Shown piece after piece: positions 34,608 through 45,316 of a stretch of 64,000 nt of DNA. Both the position numbers and the translations under genes were made by a program. The stretch's first letter is position 1. Each line of letters opens with the position of its first letter. Source of the stretch: Sphaerosporella brunnea (lineage: Eukaryota > Ascomycota > Pezizomycetes > Pezizales > Pyronemataceae); assembly GCA_008704415.1 (NCBI GenBank), contig VXIS01000043.1, forward strand, positions 124,001 through 188,000. The letters run 5' to 3'. Under the pieces are notes generated by a model, which ran no database searches, was not told where the DNA came from, and saw nothing but the letters and a program-made list of their open reading frames with translations.

Positions 34608-35343
34608 AGGTCGGTCAGTCCGTGCGAGCAAACCTAACGAAACACGCTGACCGCCTTTCCGTAGTTGAGCTTTGGGGAGCTTTTCTTTTTCTGTTTCAGA
34701 GAGGGCCGGGTTTAGGTGTCCCCCTATCTTTGTGCTTTAGATGTCTCGGCCATTTCCAACTTTTTGTGTTTGCCGCATGGACGGCTCTTTTTTTCTTTCG
34801 TGGTCTCGTATTTTTGTTGGTCTCTTGTGATCCCTACTGCAATGTTGGTTTTCCACGACTCGGCTCAGTCGCCAAATATCAGTGACCCAGAATGGACCTC
34901 ACAGCACCAGGGACTCTTCGAGACCGAGTTTCAGCTTTGTTCAGAGTTTCTTGGGCCAGACGTGTTGACTCACAATTTGGGTGTAAAAACTTGTCCCTCT
35001 CACCAATCACTCGACGTGGTTTCCGAACTCAATTGCTCGTTTGCGTGTAGTTTGCATGGGGATGGATCGGGGGATCGGAGGCCTTTGGTGCTCACCCACA
35101 AATCGGGGAGCGCAGGGTCAACCGTGAAAATGCCCAATTCCCCACCGACACCTTGGTAGTTGCTTGTGGAGTAGGACTGAGCATGCATGGTCACTCGAGG
35201 TGGACATAGCATCCGTAAAGGGAAGGTCATGCGCGGGTCGGGCCGAAGAAGCTCACGTGGATGCAAAAGCTCAGGCCATCTACGGCACAGTGCTCAGTGA
35301 TGTGAAGCTTGACAGGTATATATTTCGATGAATCTCATCGAAA
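34608..35343. other. Convergent intergenic region
   Basis: 3' flanks of two convergent genes, T-rich around 34680-34830. Frames here resemble neither neighbour and show no domain. No RNA gene was recognised. Confidence 0.5.
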
Positions 35344-36258
35344 TTACTGCCTAATCGCAATCCCCTTAAATCCTCTCGCCGCTTCCTCCACCGCAACCTC
35401 AACTGGCAATCTCTCCAGGCTACTCGCGCCAAAGAAGCCCTTTACACCAGTAGTCCTGCCAAGCACAAACTCCGCATCTTCCTTCTCCGCGACGGGCCCT
35501 CCATGTACCAACACAATAACCTCGTCTTGACCCTCCCTCTTAACCCCCCTCGCTGCATCCGCAATCTCCTGCACAACCTTGACAGATTCCTCAAGGGTCG
35601 TAGCCGTAGCCGCACCGATTTTCCCTTTCGTCGTCAAGCCCAAATGGATGACGACGACATCTGCGCCGGCTTCCGCCATCGCCACAGCCTCCGCAGCTGT
35701 AAACACGTATGGCGAAGTCAATAAGTCGAGCTTGTGAGCCTCGCGGATCATGTCGACCTCGAGGCCATATCCCATGCCCGTTTCTTCCAGGTTCTGGCGG
35801 AAGCGGCCATCGTACAAGCCGACGGTGGGGAAATTCTGGACGCCGCAGAAGCCGAGCTCTTTCAGCTGCTTCAGGAACGAGGGGATATGGCGGAACGGAT
35901 CTGTTCCGCAGACGCCGGCAAGCACGGGGGTGTGCGCGACGATCGGGAGAACCTCGGAGGCCATCGATAATAGGATCGCGTTTGCGTCTCCGTATCTTTT
36001 TTTTTTTTTTTTTCCGGGGCGTCAGTAGATGTTGGGCTTGCGATGGCGGGGGACGTACGGGAGCAACCCAGCAAGCGAGCCTCGCCCCGCCATGCGGAAG
36101 CGCCCGCTGTTGTAGATGATGATCAGATCTGTGCCCGCCGCTTCGAGACACTTGGCGGTCAGGCCGATGCCGGCGCCCGCGCCTAAGATGGCGTTGCCGG
36201 TGGCAATTGTCGCATGCAGTCGTGCGAGGGCTTCGCGGCCGTTTGTTGGGCGAGGCAT
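35344..36258 (-). CDS. TIM-barrel enzyme, PEP-hydrolase-like (C-terminal half of Tm-1-type proteins)
   Basis: Minus-strand exons 36258-36059 and 35995-35344 give 283 residues. Conserved blocks are [46 protein letters not shown] across the junction, [17 protein letters not shown] and [20 protein letters not shown]. These match the TIM-barrel family related to phosphoenolpyruvate hydrolase/mutase-like enzymes that forms the second half of the plant Tm-1 protein. The true substrate is not established. The 63-nt intron carries a 17-nt poly-A on the sense strand just before its acceptor, an unusual polypurine 3' end. The gene is head-to-head with the UPF0261 gene, separated by only 163 bp. Confidence 0.85.
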
Positions 36259-36421
36259 TGTTGAGGTTTCAGAGATGCGGGGTGAGGTTAAAGTTATATA
36301 ATAGGTGCGTCGGCTCGGCTGCCGATCTTGTGCGGGGGGTGCATGCAGCCCTCCACATCATGAGCTCTATATAAAACACCAGGCCTGCCTCTCCGATCAG
36401 AGTCAATCGCCAGCCTCAGTA
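36259..36421. promoter_or_regulatory. Bidirectional promoter between the two Tm-1-type genes
   Basis: Only 163 bp separates the two start codons. A TATA-like box TATATAAA lies at 36368-36375, about 47 bp upstream of the rightward ATG. TATTATATAA reads leftward at 36303-36294, about 36 bp upstream of the leftward ATG. Transcription start sites are inferred, not seen. Confidence 0.6.
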
Positions 36422-37654
36422 ATGGACTCCCAGAAGCCCGCAATCCTTCTCTTCGGAACGTGCGATACCAAGCTCCCCCAGCTACTCCAGCTCCGCTCTC
36501 TAATCCTCTCCCACAACCGCCGGGTCCTCCTTTGCGACGTCGGCCGCACCCCCAACACCGACCCATCCATCGACATCCCGCACTCCGCCTATGTCCCAGC
36601 CGGCGCCCCCATCTCTTCGCTCCCCCGCGGAGAGCTGATCTCAGCAATGACCACTTACTTCACGGCGCATCTGCGGCAACTATATTCCGCGCACGCCATC
36701 TCCGCCGCCATCTCCCTCGGCGGCAGCGGCGGCACCGCTCTCGCCGCAGGCGCCATGCGCGCCGCGCTGCCAATCGGCTTTCCAAAGCTGATAGTAACGG
36801 CCATGGCAAGCGGGGACGTGAGCTGCTACGTGGGTGACAGCGACATCACGCTGATGCCGTCGATCGTAGACATCGCGGGGAGCAACGAGCTTCTAACGCT
36901 GATCCTTACCAACGCCGCGGGGGCAATAAGCGGGATGGCATGCGCCTATACGCCCACGCCCACTACTCCCTTCACCAAGAAAAAAGCAGTCGCGATCAGC
37001 ATGTTCGGCGTCACCACGCCCGCCGTGACCGCAGCACAAGCCCTCCTCGAATCCCTCGGCTACGAAACACTAATCCTCCACGCAACCGGCAGCGGCGGGC
37101 GAGTCCTCGAGCGGCTTGTGCGGGAGGGACGCGTAGCGGGCGTGCTCGACATAACCACCACGGAGCTGGCAGATGAGCTCTTTGGCGGCGTGCTCAGTGC
37201 GGGTCCGGAGCGGCTTACGGCTGCGGTGGAGTGCGGTGTGCCACAAATTGTCAGTATTGGCGCTACGGACTGCCTCAACTTCGGCCCTAAGGACACGCTG
37301 CCCGAGCGGTATAGGGGGGACGATAGGAAGGTGGTCGTGCATAATCCGTCCGTGACCTTGGTTCGCACAAGCGTGGAGGAGTGTAAGCGGCTGGGAAAAC
37401 ATATTGGCGAGAAGCTGCGGCGGTCGAAGGAGGGAAAGACGGAGGTGTGGTGCCCGGGAAAGGGCGTGAGTGTGCTGGCTGAGGAAGGTGGCCCATTTTA
37501 TGATCCGGAGGCTGATGCGGCGCTGGTTGATGCATTGAAAACCGCATTGGAAGGCAGCGCTGTGGAGCTCAAGTGCTTTCCGGATGTCAGGCTTAATGAT
37601 GAGCACTGGGCGGCAAGTCTGGCGCAGAGGTTGGTGGAGATGATGGAGGCTTAA
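36422..37654 (+). CDS. UPF0261 family protein (N-terminal half of Tm-1-type proteins)
   Basis: Single exon, 410 residues. Family blocks: ILLFGTCDTKLPQLLQLRSL at the start, SLGGSGGTALAAGAMRAALP, FPKLIVTAMASGDVSCYVG, VDIAGSNELLTLILTNAAGA, SMFGVTTPAVTAA, VLDITTTELADELFGG and the C-terminal DVRLNDEHWAASL. In bacteria and fungi this family is encoded beside a TIM-barrel partner, and in tomato both are fused in Tm-1, which binds tobamovirus replication proteins. The ancestral enzymatic role is unknown. The length is typical (~400). Its divergent neighbour is the TIM-barrel partner. The ATG at 36422 follows a TATA box by 47 bp and opens the conserved domain directly. Confidence 0.88.
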   Translation: MDSQKPAILLFGTCDTKLPQLLQLRSLILSHNRRVLLCDVGRTPNTDPSIDIPHSAYVPAGAPISSLPRGELISAMTTYFTAHLRQLYSAHAISAAISLGGSGGTALAAGAMRAALPIGFPKLIVTAMASGDVSCYVGDSDITLMPSIVDIAGSNELLTLILTNAAGAISGMACAYTPTPTTPFTKKKAVAISMFGVTTPAVTAAQALLESLGYETLILHATGSGGRVLERLVREGRVAGVLDITTTELADELFGGVLSAGPERLTAAVECGVPQIVSIGATDCLNFGPKDTLPERYRGDDRKVVVHNPSVTLVRTSVEECKRLGKHIGEKLRRSKEGKTEVWCPGKGVSVLAEEGGPFYDPEADAALVDALKTALEGSAVELKCFPDVRLNDEHWAASLAQRLVEMMEA

Positions 37655-37721
37655 TCAATGGGGTAGGGAGTGTTACAGTCAACGAGAGTGGCAGCCATCT
37701 TTGGCAAAGCAATAAGGGGAA

Positions 37722-37802
37722 GAGTCTTACCTAGATTCAAACCCGGGTCAGGCGCAATATTCGAAATGGCAAGCGCCTATGATACCCCTACACCACTGAA
37801 TC
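37722..37802 (-). pseudogene. Degenerate tRNA-Gly(GCC)-like sequence with an intron
   Basis: On the minus strand a D-arm-like GTGTAGGGGTATCAT is followed by a perfect 5-bp anticodon stem (GGCGC/GCGCC). This encloses a loop with GCC in anticodon position, a possible 10-nt intron, and a B-box-like GGGTTTGAATCT. The acceptor stem does not pair and the T stem has a mismatch, so it is probably a decayed gene or a tRNA-derived repeat. Confidence 0.35.
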
Positions 37803-39252
37803 TTGGATGAATATTGTGCGGCTTTTGGCTACATGGACGGAACTGTCGAGTGATCAGTGGTGAGACTTTCGTCCTGAGTCGATAATACCGTGAAACCTCA
37901 ACCTCTGGCAATAGGCGCCAACCGGTAGACCAACAGTCGCCCCAGAGAGACGATTTCGATTAGATATATTCATGAAAGAAGGGGTAAGCTCGGAATGAAG
38001 CTCGTGGTGGTTACGAGGACGAGACGAAGGGGGGTCTCGAAATTGGATTGGCTCTCAACTTTGTAGGGATGATGCTGTGCACAGGGATACCGTTTCTTAC
38101 TTCTTTTTCGCCGGCGGAGTTATCCCGACTGCGAGATTGATATTGATTAGAAGGCAGGGTGCCCTCGAGTTCCCGGCTCACGCAATACTGTCATCATCAT
38201 CACCTTCCTTGCCTGCGTATAACTACTCGTTGCTGCTGACAGCTATTTCCGAAGCTGTGGGGCGGAGGTATGTACCTCCGATCAACAAGGGCGGCTCGGT
38301 CGATCACGGAGTTCCATGGGATTAGGAGATGGTAAGATTTGCCGTCCTGAAAAGATGAGACTCACAATTAAGACACCAACCTCTTGTAGAAGACGCCGAT
38401 GTGCCGAGATGTCCGCGCGGCGTTCTTTTGAAGGTTTCCATGTTCATGCATGCATCACATCACTGTTGAGGTCGTTCAGTCGACTTTATAGTACTACTGC
38501 TGATATAGGATGACCTCTTCCTCTCGAGCATCGGCCAGTAATCTCGCCGGTCTACGGCCGTCATCTCCTCGCGTGGCATTTGCAGGGCAGATAGGCTTTC
38601 AGGGACTGTATGTAGCTATCAAAGCATCCACAGGCGATATGTAGTGAAGTGACATGGCCGTGGGCGACTGTTCAAGTAAAAATAGATCACTCCCAGCCTC
38701 CCAGACTGGCTCCCGACAGGATAGCCGGCTTCAGATAGGTGTTCTAGCTAATTTATTTGTTCCTGCGTCCATCATATATTATCAGCAGGCCGGCCAAATG
38801 ATCCTCCGCATGGCAAGGGTCTTGGCACCGCCGCCTTTTTGTAACACCTGCACAGCCTTTATTGGCCTGCGTGCACAAACAAACAACTTGACGCGTAGTT
38901 GATATGATGGATACGAGTGCGGGACGGGGGAACTTTGTGTGCAGCGCTTGGTGAGCTTGGTGACGTGGACCCGGATGGCTTTGTTGCATCATAAGTGCGC
39001 ACTCGTAAGTTGAAATTTGCAAAATTATCTCGGTGAAGAACTCCCGTCAGCCAATTTGGCTGAATGCAGCATCTCGCTTTTCAAATAAATTGGAAGGGGT
39101 ATAAAGCCATCGGACAAAAACCTATTTTGGACGTACTGTCAAGCCTTTTGAACTGTCTATCTAAGCCCTACACCGATCGCCAATCTAGCTCGTCTGTCCT
39201 CAATCCCCATTCCACAGTTTTTTCTTTTAGGGGTTTAAAAGATACCAAGGCA
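37803..39252. other. Intergenic region
   Basis: No conserved frame. On the minus strand near 37870-37930 a box-A-like TGGTCTACCGGTTGG suggests another tRNA-derived remnant. The last 150 bp is the leader of the RTA1 gene. Confidence 0.4.
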
Positions 39253-40296
39253 ATGTCGAACAGTACAAGTAGTGAGTGAAGCCAGCCCACGTTCTACCAC
39301 CACCACCACAGATTATTAATGCCTGAGTGTAGACGACAATAACAGCAATTGGAGGTACGTTCCCGCTCACTTCATGCCCCCATCACTGGCTCTAACCGTT
39401 GTAGCTACAATCCAAGCACGGGAGCCGCCTACCTTTTCACCGTCCTATGGGGCCTGACCTCGCTTTTCCACTTGGTCCAAATGATCCAGTTTCGCAAATG
39501 GTACTGCTGGGTTCTAACCATGGGCTGTACCTGGGAGTTCTTTGGTTTCGTCACTCGCATCCTCGCGATAAAACATCCCACCGAAAACAAGTACTATGTA
39601 AGTTCTTTCCATCTATAGCCAGCACTTATAGCCCTTCTAACCCAACAGGCCCCCTCCCTCGCCCTCATCGTTCTCGCCCCCATCTGGATCGCCGCGTTCG
39701 ACTACATGTCCCTGGGACGGCTCATCCTGCTCTTCCTCCCGTCGAAGCGGTGCCTGGGACTTTCGGCGCGAAAAGTGGCGCTCATCTTCGTGGCGGGGGA
39801 CATAACCTCGTTCATGGTGCAACTCGCGGGCACGGGTTTCCTGATAGGAAACAACCCGTCACCACACGACTACCACATCGGGACGTCGCTGCTGATCAGC
39901 GGGCAAGCGATGCAGCTCTTCCTTTTCGGCATCTTCATGATCCTGGCGGCGCGGTTCGAGGCCGATTACAAGCGGGAGTTCGGCGGGATAGGGAGGGAGC
40001 GCTGGGTTCCCTTCATGCGTATTCTAAATCTCAGCTGCGCTTGCATCGTGCTGAGAAGCATTTTCCGCGTCGCCGAGTTCGCGAGCACCTACCCTGGCCC
40101 CTTGGTCACCCACGAGGCGCCGTTTTATCTCATGGACGAACTGCCCATGATTGTTACTGCCGTGGCCTTCCATTTTGTCCATCCCGGCCAGACGCTGGTC
40201 GGGGAAGAAAGTAGTTTTCGCGCACAGAAAAAGAAGCAGCAGGCACAGGCGGAGGATGGTGATGTTATGGTGTTGGAGGGTGTTGAACGGGCGTGA
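39253..40296 (+). CDS. RTA1-domain membrane protein (lipid-translocating exporter family)
   Basis: Exons 39253-39271, 39333-39354, 39405-39597 and 39649-40296 give 293 residues with seven predicted membrane helices. The domain begins at the third exon with YNPSTGAAYLFTVLWGLTSL, then GFVTRILA, APSLALIVLAPIWIAA, YMSLGRL and FVAGDITSFMVQLAGTG. It closes with the RTA1 signature RSIFRVAEFASTYPGPLVTH, whose Arg and Glu are typical. A Gln/Lys-rich cytosolic tail ends the protein. RTA1/RSB1 relatives protect against aminocholesterol or long-chain base stress; the substrate here is unknown. Exon 2 is a 22-nt microexon supported by frame and conserved splice signals on both sides. Confidence 0.88.
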
Positions 40297-40454
40297 TAAC
40301 AATTGATGGGTTGGGTTGGGGGTGGCTTGCATGGTAAGGTGTTTGGCTGTTTTTTGTGTTTGGTTTAGTTTTCTTTATTAATCATGACGGCGTGCACCGT
40401 TATGGCCATTATATATATACCTAGGTACTTCGTATGATAAGGAACGTCATGATT

Positions 40455-40487
40455 TTGAGCCAAACATAAATCGCAAGTTTGGCTCAA
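40455..40487. terminator. Hairpin downstream of the RTA1 gene
   Basis: An 11-bp perfect inverted repeat (TTGAGCCAAAC ... GTTTGGCTCAA) with an 11-nt loop lies 160 bp past the stop codon. It could be a 3'-end structure or a small repeat; its role is unproven. Confidence 0.3.
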
Positions 40488-40556
40488 GCTTCAAACCTTT
40501 GAGTCCATTTGGCGTAGCCCAAAATGGAAGCTTAAAAACACGGGAATGATTGTGTG

Positions 40557-40916
40557 ATACCGTATTCTTCCGACACGATGAGAATTGCCGGCGCCGAAGT
40601 CAATATTTTCTAAGTAGCAAATGTACTATGTATGGAAACATGACACCGCCGGCAAATCTTGATTGATGGCCAAGAGGGGCGGGCACCGGAGACGTCGCGG
40701 TACGACGGAGACACAAGGCGGCCGTGAGAATTAGAGTTGAGTACATAGGTGTCCTCAACCATACCGCGCCCAGCCATTGTCGCCTCCTTAGATAGTGTTG
40801 TCGCCGTCACATAAGATTCGCCGGCGGTGTCATGTTTCCATACATAGTACATTTGCTGCTTAGAAAAGATTGACTTCGGCGCCGGCAATTCTCATCGTAC
40901 CGGAAGAATACGGTAT
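40557..40916. mobile_element. 360-bp foldback MITE with 104-bp arms
   Basis: The left arm (40557-40660) and the reverse complement of the right arm (40813-40916) match at about 99 of 104 positions. Both start ATACCGTATTCTTCCG and share GAATTGCCGGCGCCGAAGTC. The central ~150 bp is unique and non-coding. The ends ATACCGTATT and the word GAAGTCAATCTTTT recur in the element at 46389-46676, so both belong to one family. It lies between the RTA1 gene and the disrupted BTB paralogue. Confidence 0.88.
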
Positions 40917-41152
40917 ACCTATCATAGCTAGAAACTTCTTGCAAACATATGATGGTTTACGAAAACGATGATCACCCAAATGCATTGCTTGAAGGTGTTG
41001 ATTGTTTCTTGATTTTTTATAGTCGTGGGCCACAAAGGCCTGCCGTTTTTTTTCTTGCCGGCAGGTTACGGTTGTTTGCCAGTACTGATCCTTCACGGCC
41101 ATAGAACTATGAAATCTTCTCTCAGAACGTGCCAACCTCTCGCATCAACATA

Positions 41153-42379
41153 ATGACAGTCCTCAGCACTAACCCACTTTCGTCCGGCAGCATTTTCACC
41201 GAAAAAAACAACTCCCCATCTGCGCCAGCCTCTTCGTCAGACAACAGGGCCCCGGCTTCCAACAACATGACTTCCAACAGCACTCTCCATCTGGAGATGT
41301 GCACCGACATCGTTGCGGATGGCGACGTAATACTTGAGCTTTCTCCGTCCGACAGATTCCGCGTCTACTCTGAAGTTCTCTGCTCTGCCTCTGAGGTCTT
41401 CGCGCTTCAGGCGACGGACCTGTGGTCGTGCCGCTCGAAGGCGACGACCCCGCAGTGTTGCCGATAATTCTCCGGGCGCTACACGCTCGGGCCAAGCTCC
41501 TGCCTCGACGGCTTTCGGTCGAGACGGTGGTCCAAGTGGCGGTCATATGCGATAAATACCTGCTCCAAGAGGCATTGCAGCCTATTGCTCAGATCTGGAT
41601 AGACAACTCGAGGTCCGTGATCTACGGGAGCCCGGAAGACTGGATTTTCATCACTTGGGTTTTCGGGCCGGAAGAGCTCTTCACGCAGGTTTCCAGGGGG
41701 ACTCATAATTGGGTCTTCCGTGGACAGCGAGACGGGCATCGTGCTTGGACCGGATAAACGGGGACTACATGAAGCTCTGCCCGCTGCAATCACAGGTTGG
41801 CCCCGTTCCTTGCATCCACTTCACCGGTTGCTAACACTAAGTGCACTTGTAGAGGGCCTAGGAAACTCCCGATAAGAGCTCATGAACGCAATCCGCGACG
41901 AAATCCGTGGCTTGGAAGCCAAGTATCTTCACGGATACGTATGCCCCGCGAGACTGAAGCAGTGCGGTGTCCTGCAGCTGGGACTGCTTTCCAAAAGCCG
42001 TCTTACAAATAGCGAGACGCTTTGGAGTGGCAGTCTCACTGCCATCTACGAAGCTGTGCAGAATTTGGAGGCCCTGAACTACCAATCCGTGTCGCCATCG
42101 GCTTCAAATTCGCTCACTAAAGCTTTCTGCTCGTTTTGCGCCAAAAAGTCAACCAACAATTGTTGCTCTAATTATTCCGCTCGCTATTGTCCCTTCTGTG
42201 GTACCTCGCTCGATAGTACCTCGCACAAGTGTACTGCGGTCAAGATCAGTCCGCCAGACAACGTCCATGCGGACTGTAGTTGGGCCCCCCAGCTCAAGGC
42301 CAGAATCAAGGAGCTTGTAAGGGACTGTGGAGGCCTGGAGTTTTCGGACTTTCCTTCCAGAACCTGGGGCTGGAGTTAA
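41153..42379 (+). pseudogene. Frame-disrupted BTB/POZ-like paralogue with zinc-ribbon-like C-terminus
   Basis: Paralogue of the gene at 33069. Frame 1 covers VEVCTDIVADGD-like residues to SEVLCSASEVF near 41400. The reading then shifts to another frame (VVVPLEGDDPAVLPIILRAL, VAVICDKYLLQEALQPIAQ, EDWIFITWVFGPEELFTQVS) until about 41695, and returns to the first frame (GLIIGSSVDSETGIVLGPD). Compared with the paralogue about 20 residues of the BTB core are missing at the first shift. A likely intron (about 41793-41876) precedes the last exon, which has CSFC..CPFCGTS..KC zinc-ribbon spacing and ends LEFSDFPSRTWGWS. Two shifts make it a probable pseudogene, though sequencing error at the G5 run near 41696 is possible. 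Confidence 0.65.
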
Positions 42380-42868
42380 CCATACTCGGTGCAGGTCAGA
42401 CATATTCCGATTTGCATTTTTTCGGCTCCTAGCACTGACGTGATCTATGCAGGTAATTATTTTCCAGGGTGAGAGGTCACATCACGGTGGAGCAGTCGAG
42501 CCTGCAAAAGTACATAATTTCCTTCGGTTGGAATGTTTGGAGACCACGCCTGTTTCTACACTGTGCCTTTTTCTTGCATTTCAAACACAGAATATCCAGG
42601 ATACCGTCTCCTAGTTTTCCTTGCCACAGCTAGCCCTACACCGGTACCAGATATCGCAGCCGGCTCAAAACAGGGTCGGTAAGTATTATATACCACCAGC
42701 ATTACTAACGTTACCAATGAGATGGAGCTGAGGTACACGAGTTACGCCGAGAGACCGAGTAACTGCTTATGAAGCGCGACTTGCCTCCGCGTGCAACAAC
42801 ACCGGCGCTATTCCTACCCGCGTAAGCGCAGTAGAAAACAAGGATGAGGCGAGACTCACGCTCGATCC
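42380..42868. other. Intergenic region
   Basis: 489 bp with no conserved frame or RNA signature seen. Confidence 0.45.
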
Positions 42869-43541
42869 TCAATCGCTTGGGTGTATTCGTATCCATCTCT
42901 GACCATCGTACTGGCGGTACAGTATCTTCTTTTGCATCTTATTGAGTTCTGATTCGGTGCGAAGCCCCGAAAGTGCGTTCAACAGTCTCTTGCGTTCCAC
43001 TCCGTTCTCGACGGAGTGGCAGGCCTTCTTTTGGGACTCCAGTGTGCGGGCATTCTAGATGTCTTTCCTCGTGGCGACAAGCTGGACGGCCTGCAGCTGC
43101 TAATGCATCTCTTTCAGCTCGGTGGCATTGGCCAATGCTGCGAGCAGAGATGTTCCATCGTCATTGCACACCTTTTTGAGGATGCGATGTGCGGCACCGT
43201 ACAACTCAGACTTTCAAAGTTCTGCGTTCGGCCGGGTCTTCGAGGAGTCCAGCATTCTATCGGTCACGCATCTCGTGCCAGCCAGGCGGATAGGGAGAGA
43301 TTGTATGTGTAGGGCGAACCCTGCAGCTTGGCAAGCTCATAGACGGCTTTGCCCAAGGGCTTTTGTCCCCACAGAGCGAACTTTTTTCCATCACGCTGGC
43401 TTGCGGGCGGTTCTTGCTGTTTTGAAAGAACAGCACGTCGTCGAACACGCACGACTTGGCCTCCGCCACGATGGTCTCCTGAACGTCGACATCGACAATC
43501 CCGAGGGTATCTAAAATTTCTTGGATTGTTCCGTAACCCAT
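42869..43541 (-). pseudogene. Decayed ORF of unrecognised family
   Basis: From the ATG at 43541 the minus strand reads IQEILDTLGIVDVDVQETIV and SCVFDDVLFFQNSKNRPQAS. After a frame change near 43395 it continues KKFALWGQKPLGKAVYELAK and SPYTYNLSLSAWLARDA. After a further change it reads SELYGAAHRILKKVCNDDGT, LLAALANATELKEMH and SGLRTESELNKMQKKILYRQ. Three in-frame stops (one TGA, two TAG) interrupt the last part. The consistent amino-acid composition across frames shows a former protein of about 220 residues with a helical, probably coiled-coil C-terminus. I do not recognise the family; a repeat-encoded protein is possible. Confidence 0.5.
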
Positions 43542-45227
43542 TCTTGTGACGCTGAGAAAGGAGTAGCGAGAATTACCGACTGGGAACGAGGTGAGAGTAT
43601 GATAGCAGATAGAGGCAAAATTGAGAGATCCAGTAGGGGCACAGCAAAGAAGGGAATTAGAAGAGGCTGCAAGGCGCAAGGACAAACCAGGGTTCCACAC
43701 AGCGTGGTCGTCTTGCAAACTGTTTGTGGCGACCAAATCCATCCATCCGGGACCTCGTGAAACATTCAATCCCAACGGCCTGATGTAAAAAACTCTGTCT
43801 GGTCTCCCACGGCTCCTTGCTTGGTCCAGTCAAAAGGAAGGAAGGAAGGAAGGACGACAAAGATACAGTCAAGGATAGGACTCCGCTGATTCAGTAAGAA
43901 GCGAAGGCTCTCGCGCGGGAATCCGCGTCACTTATGCGTGCCCCCTCGATCCCGAAACGGTGACTCGCTGGGGGGTACATCGGTGGAGTTCGGGAGCCGG
44001 CCGCTTCCCGCTAGCCCTGACTCTTCAACACGCCGCTTCCCTGACGGTTTAGGAAAGCTGTTGTGATTATTGGAGACGGGGCGGGGTGCTGATATCGGTG
44101 CTGTCCGTAGTGGAACGTTGACAAAATTTGCAATGTTGGTAGGACGGAAAGGTGACTCACATGTTCAACGAGCTCACCGGCGATCACTCGATTAGATACG
44201 CAGGCCGGCCTAGCTTCGGTCACCAGCCAACTGACTGATGTGGTGTTGAACCGACCACTCCCCTGGAGTATTACGATAAGCTCCGTCCCCTGACTGCTTC
44301 TGCTGCTCTGGTTTGGTCTGTCGTTGAGTTCTGAGCACAAGCATGTAGTGCCTGGATGGGCGGAGAAATGGTTCAACGGTTTGCCGCTTGCAGGCACCGT
44401 ACACCTTCTGCATCACACAGCGAAATTTGAACAAAGATGTATACTACCGAGTATCTCCTCGTCTGTGCACCAGTACCTACAAGATTCATGGAGCACTTCC
44501 ATCCAATTGGTTCTATTGCACTATGGCTACGGCAGCCATCCAGGGCGGACACCGAATGCTCCAAGTGAACATCACGGTTTTCAAGTTGTGAAACCATCAT
44601 GGTGGCAATGTCCTTCTATCTGATGAGAGGTCAGAGAGGATGGTTTCTTCACCCCAACCCGAGGACCGTACCCGCAGGCCAGTCTGGCGAGATAGACACC
44701 GTCTTATGCAACCACAATCCTGGGGTAGACCGTGCTCGTGGTGGAGCGGCGGCCGAGTGAGAGCCACGAACGTTTTTGCGACCCGATGACTCCACATCGA
44801 TGTAGCACGTAAACGTGAAGCATCGTACGAGGTGACTGTGGAGTTGTACTCATAACCAGTACTGAAATAGAAACAGTGAGTGGAACTTCACTGTTGTGAC
44901 CCGGCTATCGATTTGCTCACCGAATGGTGGAATATATATTTACTTTCCGTGTATATCCCCCAGACTGGTTGGTTCGGTGGCCAGAAGCCATTCACTGCAT
45001 AGACTGCACTGCTAATGGTAGGTACGAGTAGGCCGGAGCAAGGCAAACATTTTGGACAAGAGGCAAAGTGTTGATGGGGATACCAAGTATGTAGTCGACG
45101 AGCCGACAACGTCCGGCGCGCAGCGCCGGGTGTAGGATTTGACGTGGAGCTGGAGGGCGGTGGGCAGAGAAGAGGAGAGCCGTGGACGTACAGAAATATG
45201 CTATTTACCAAACCTTCATCCATGAGG
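43542..45227. other. Intergenic region without supported genes
   Basis: Only low-quality frames are seen. There is a GGAA microsatellite near 43828-43851. Short CG-rich patches occur. No RNA gene was found before the tRNA at 45228. Confidence 0.4.
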
Positions 45228-45316
45228 GCCTCACTAGCTCAATGGATAGAGCGTCGGACTTTTACAAATGACTCCAGGTCATCCGAAGGCTGCGGGTTCG
45301 ACCCCCGCGTGAGGCT
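45228..45316 (+). tRNA. tRNA-Lys(UUU) with a 16-nt intron
   Basis: The acceptor stem GCCTCAC/GTGAGGC is perfect and the D stem is GCTC/GAGC. The anticodon stem TCGGA/TCCGA is perfect, and the T arm GCGGG TTCGACC CCCGC is perfect, with discriminator T. The anticodon loop reads C-T-TTT-A, then intron 45265-45280, then A. The intron starts one base after the anticodon, the standard eukaryotic site, and contains AAA able to pair with the UUU anticodon. Confidence 0.9.
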
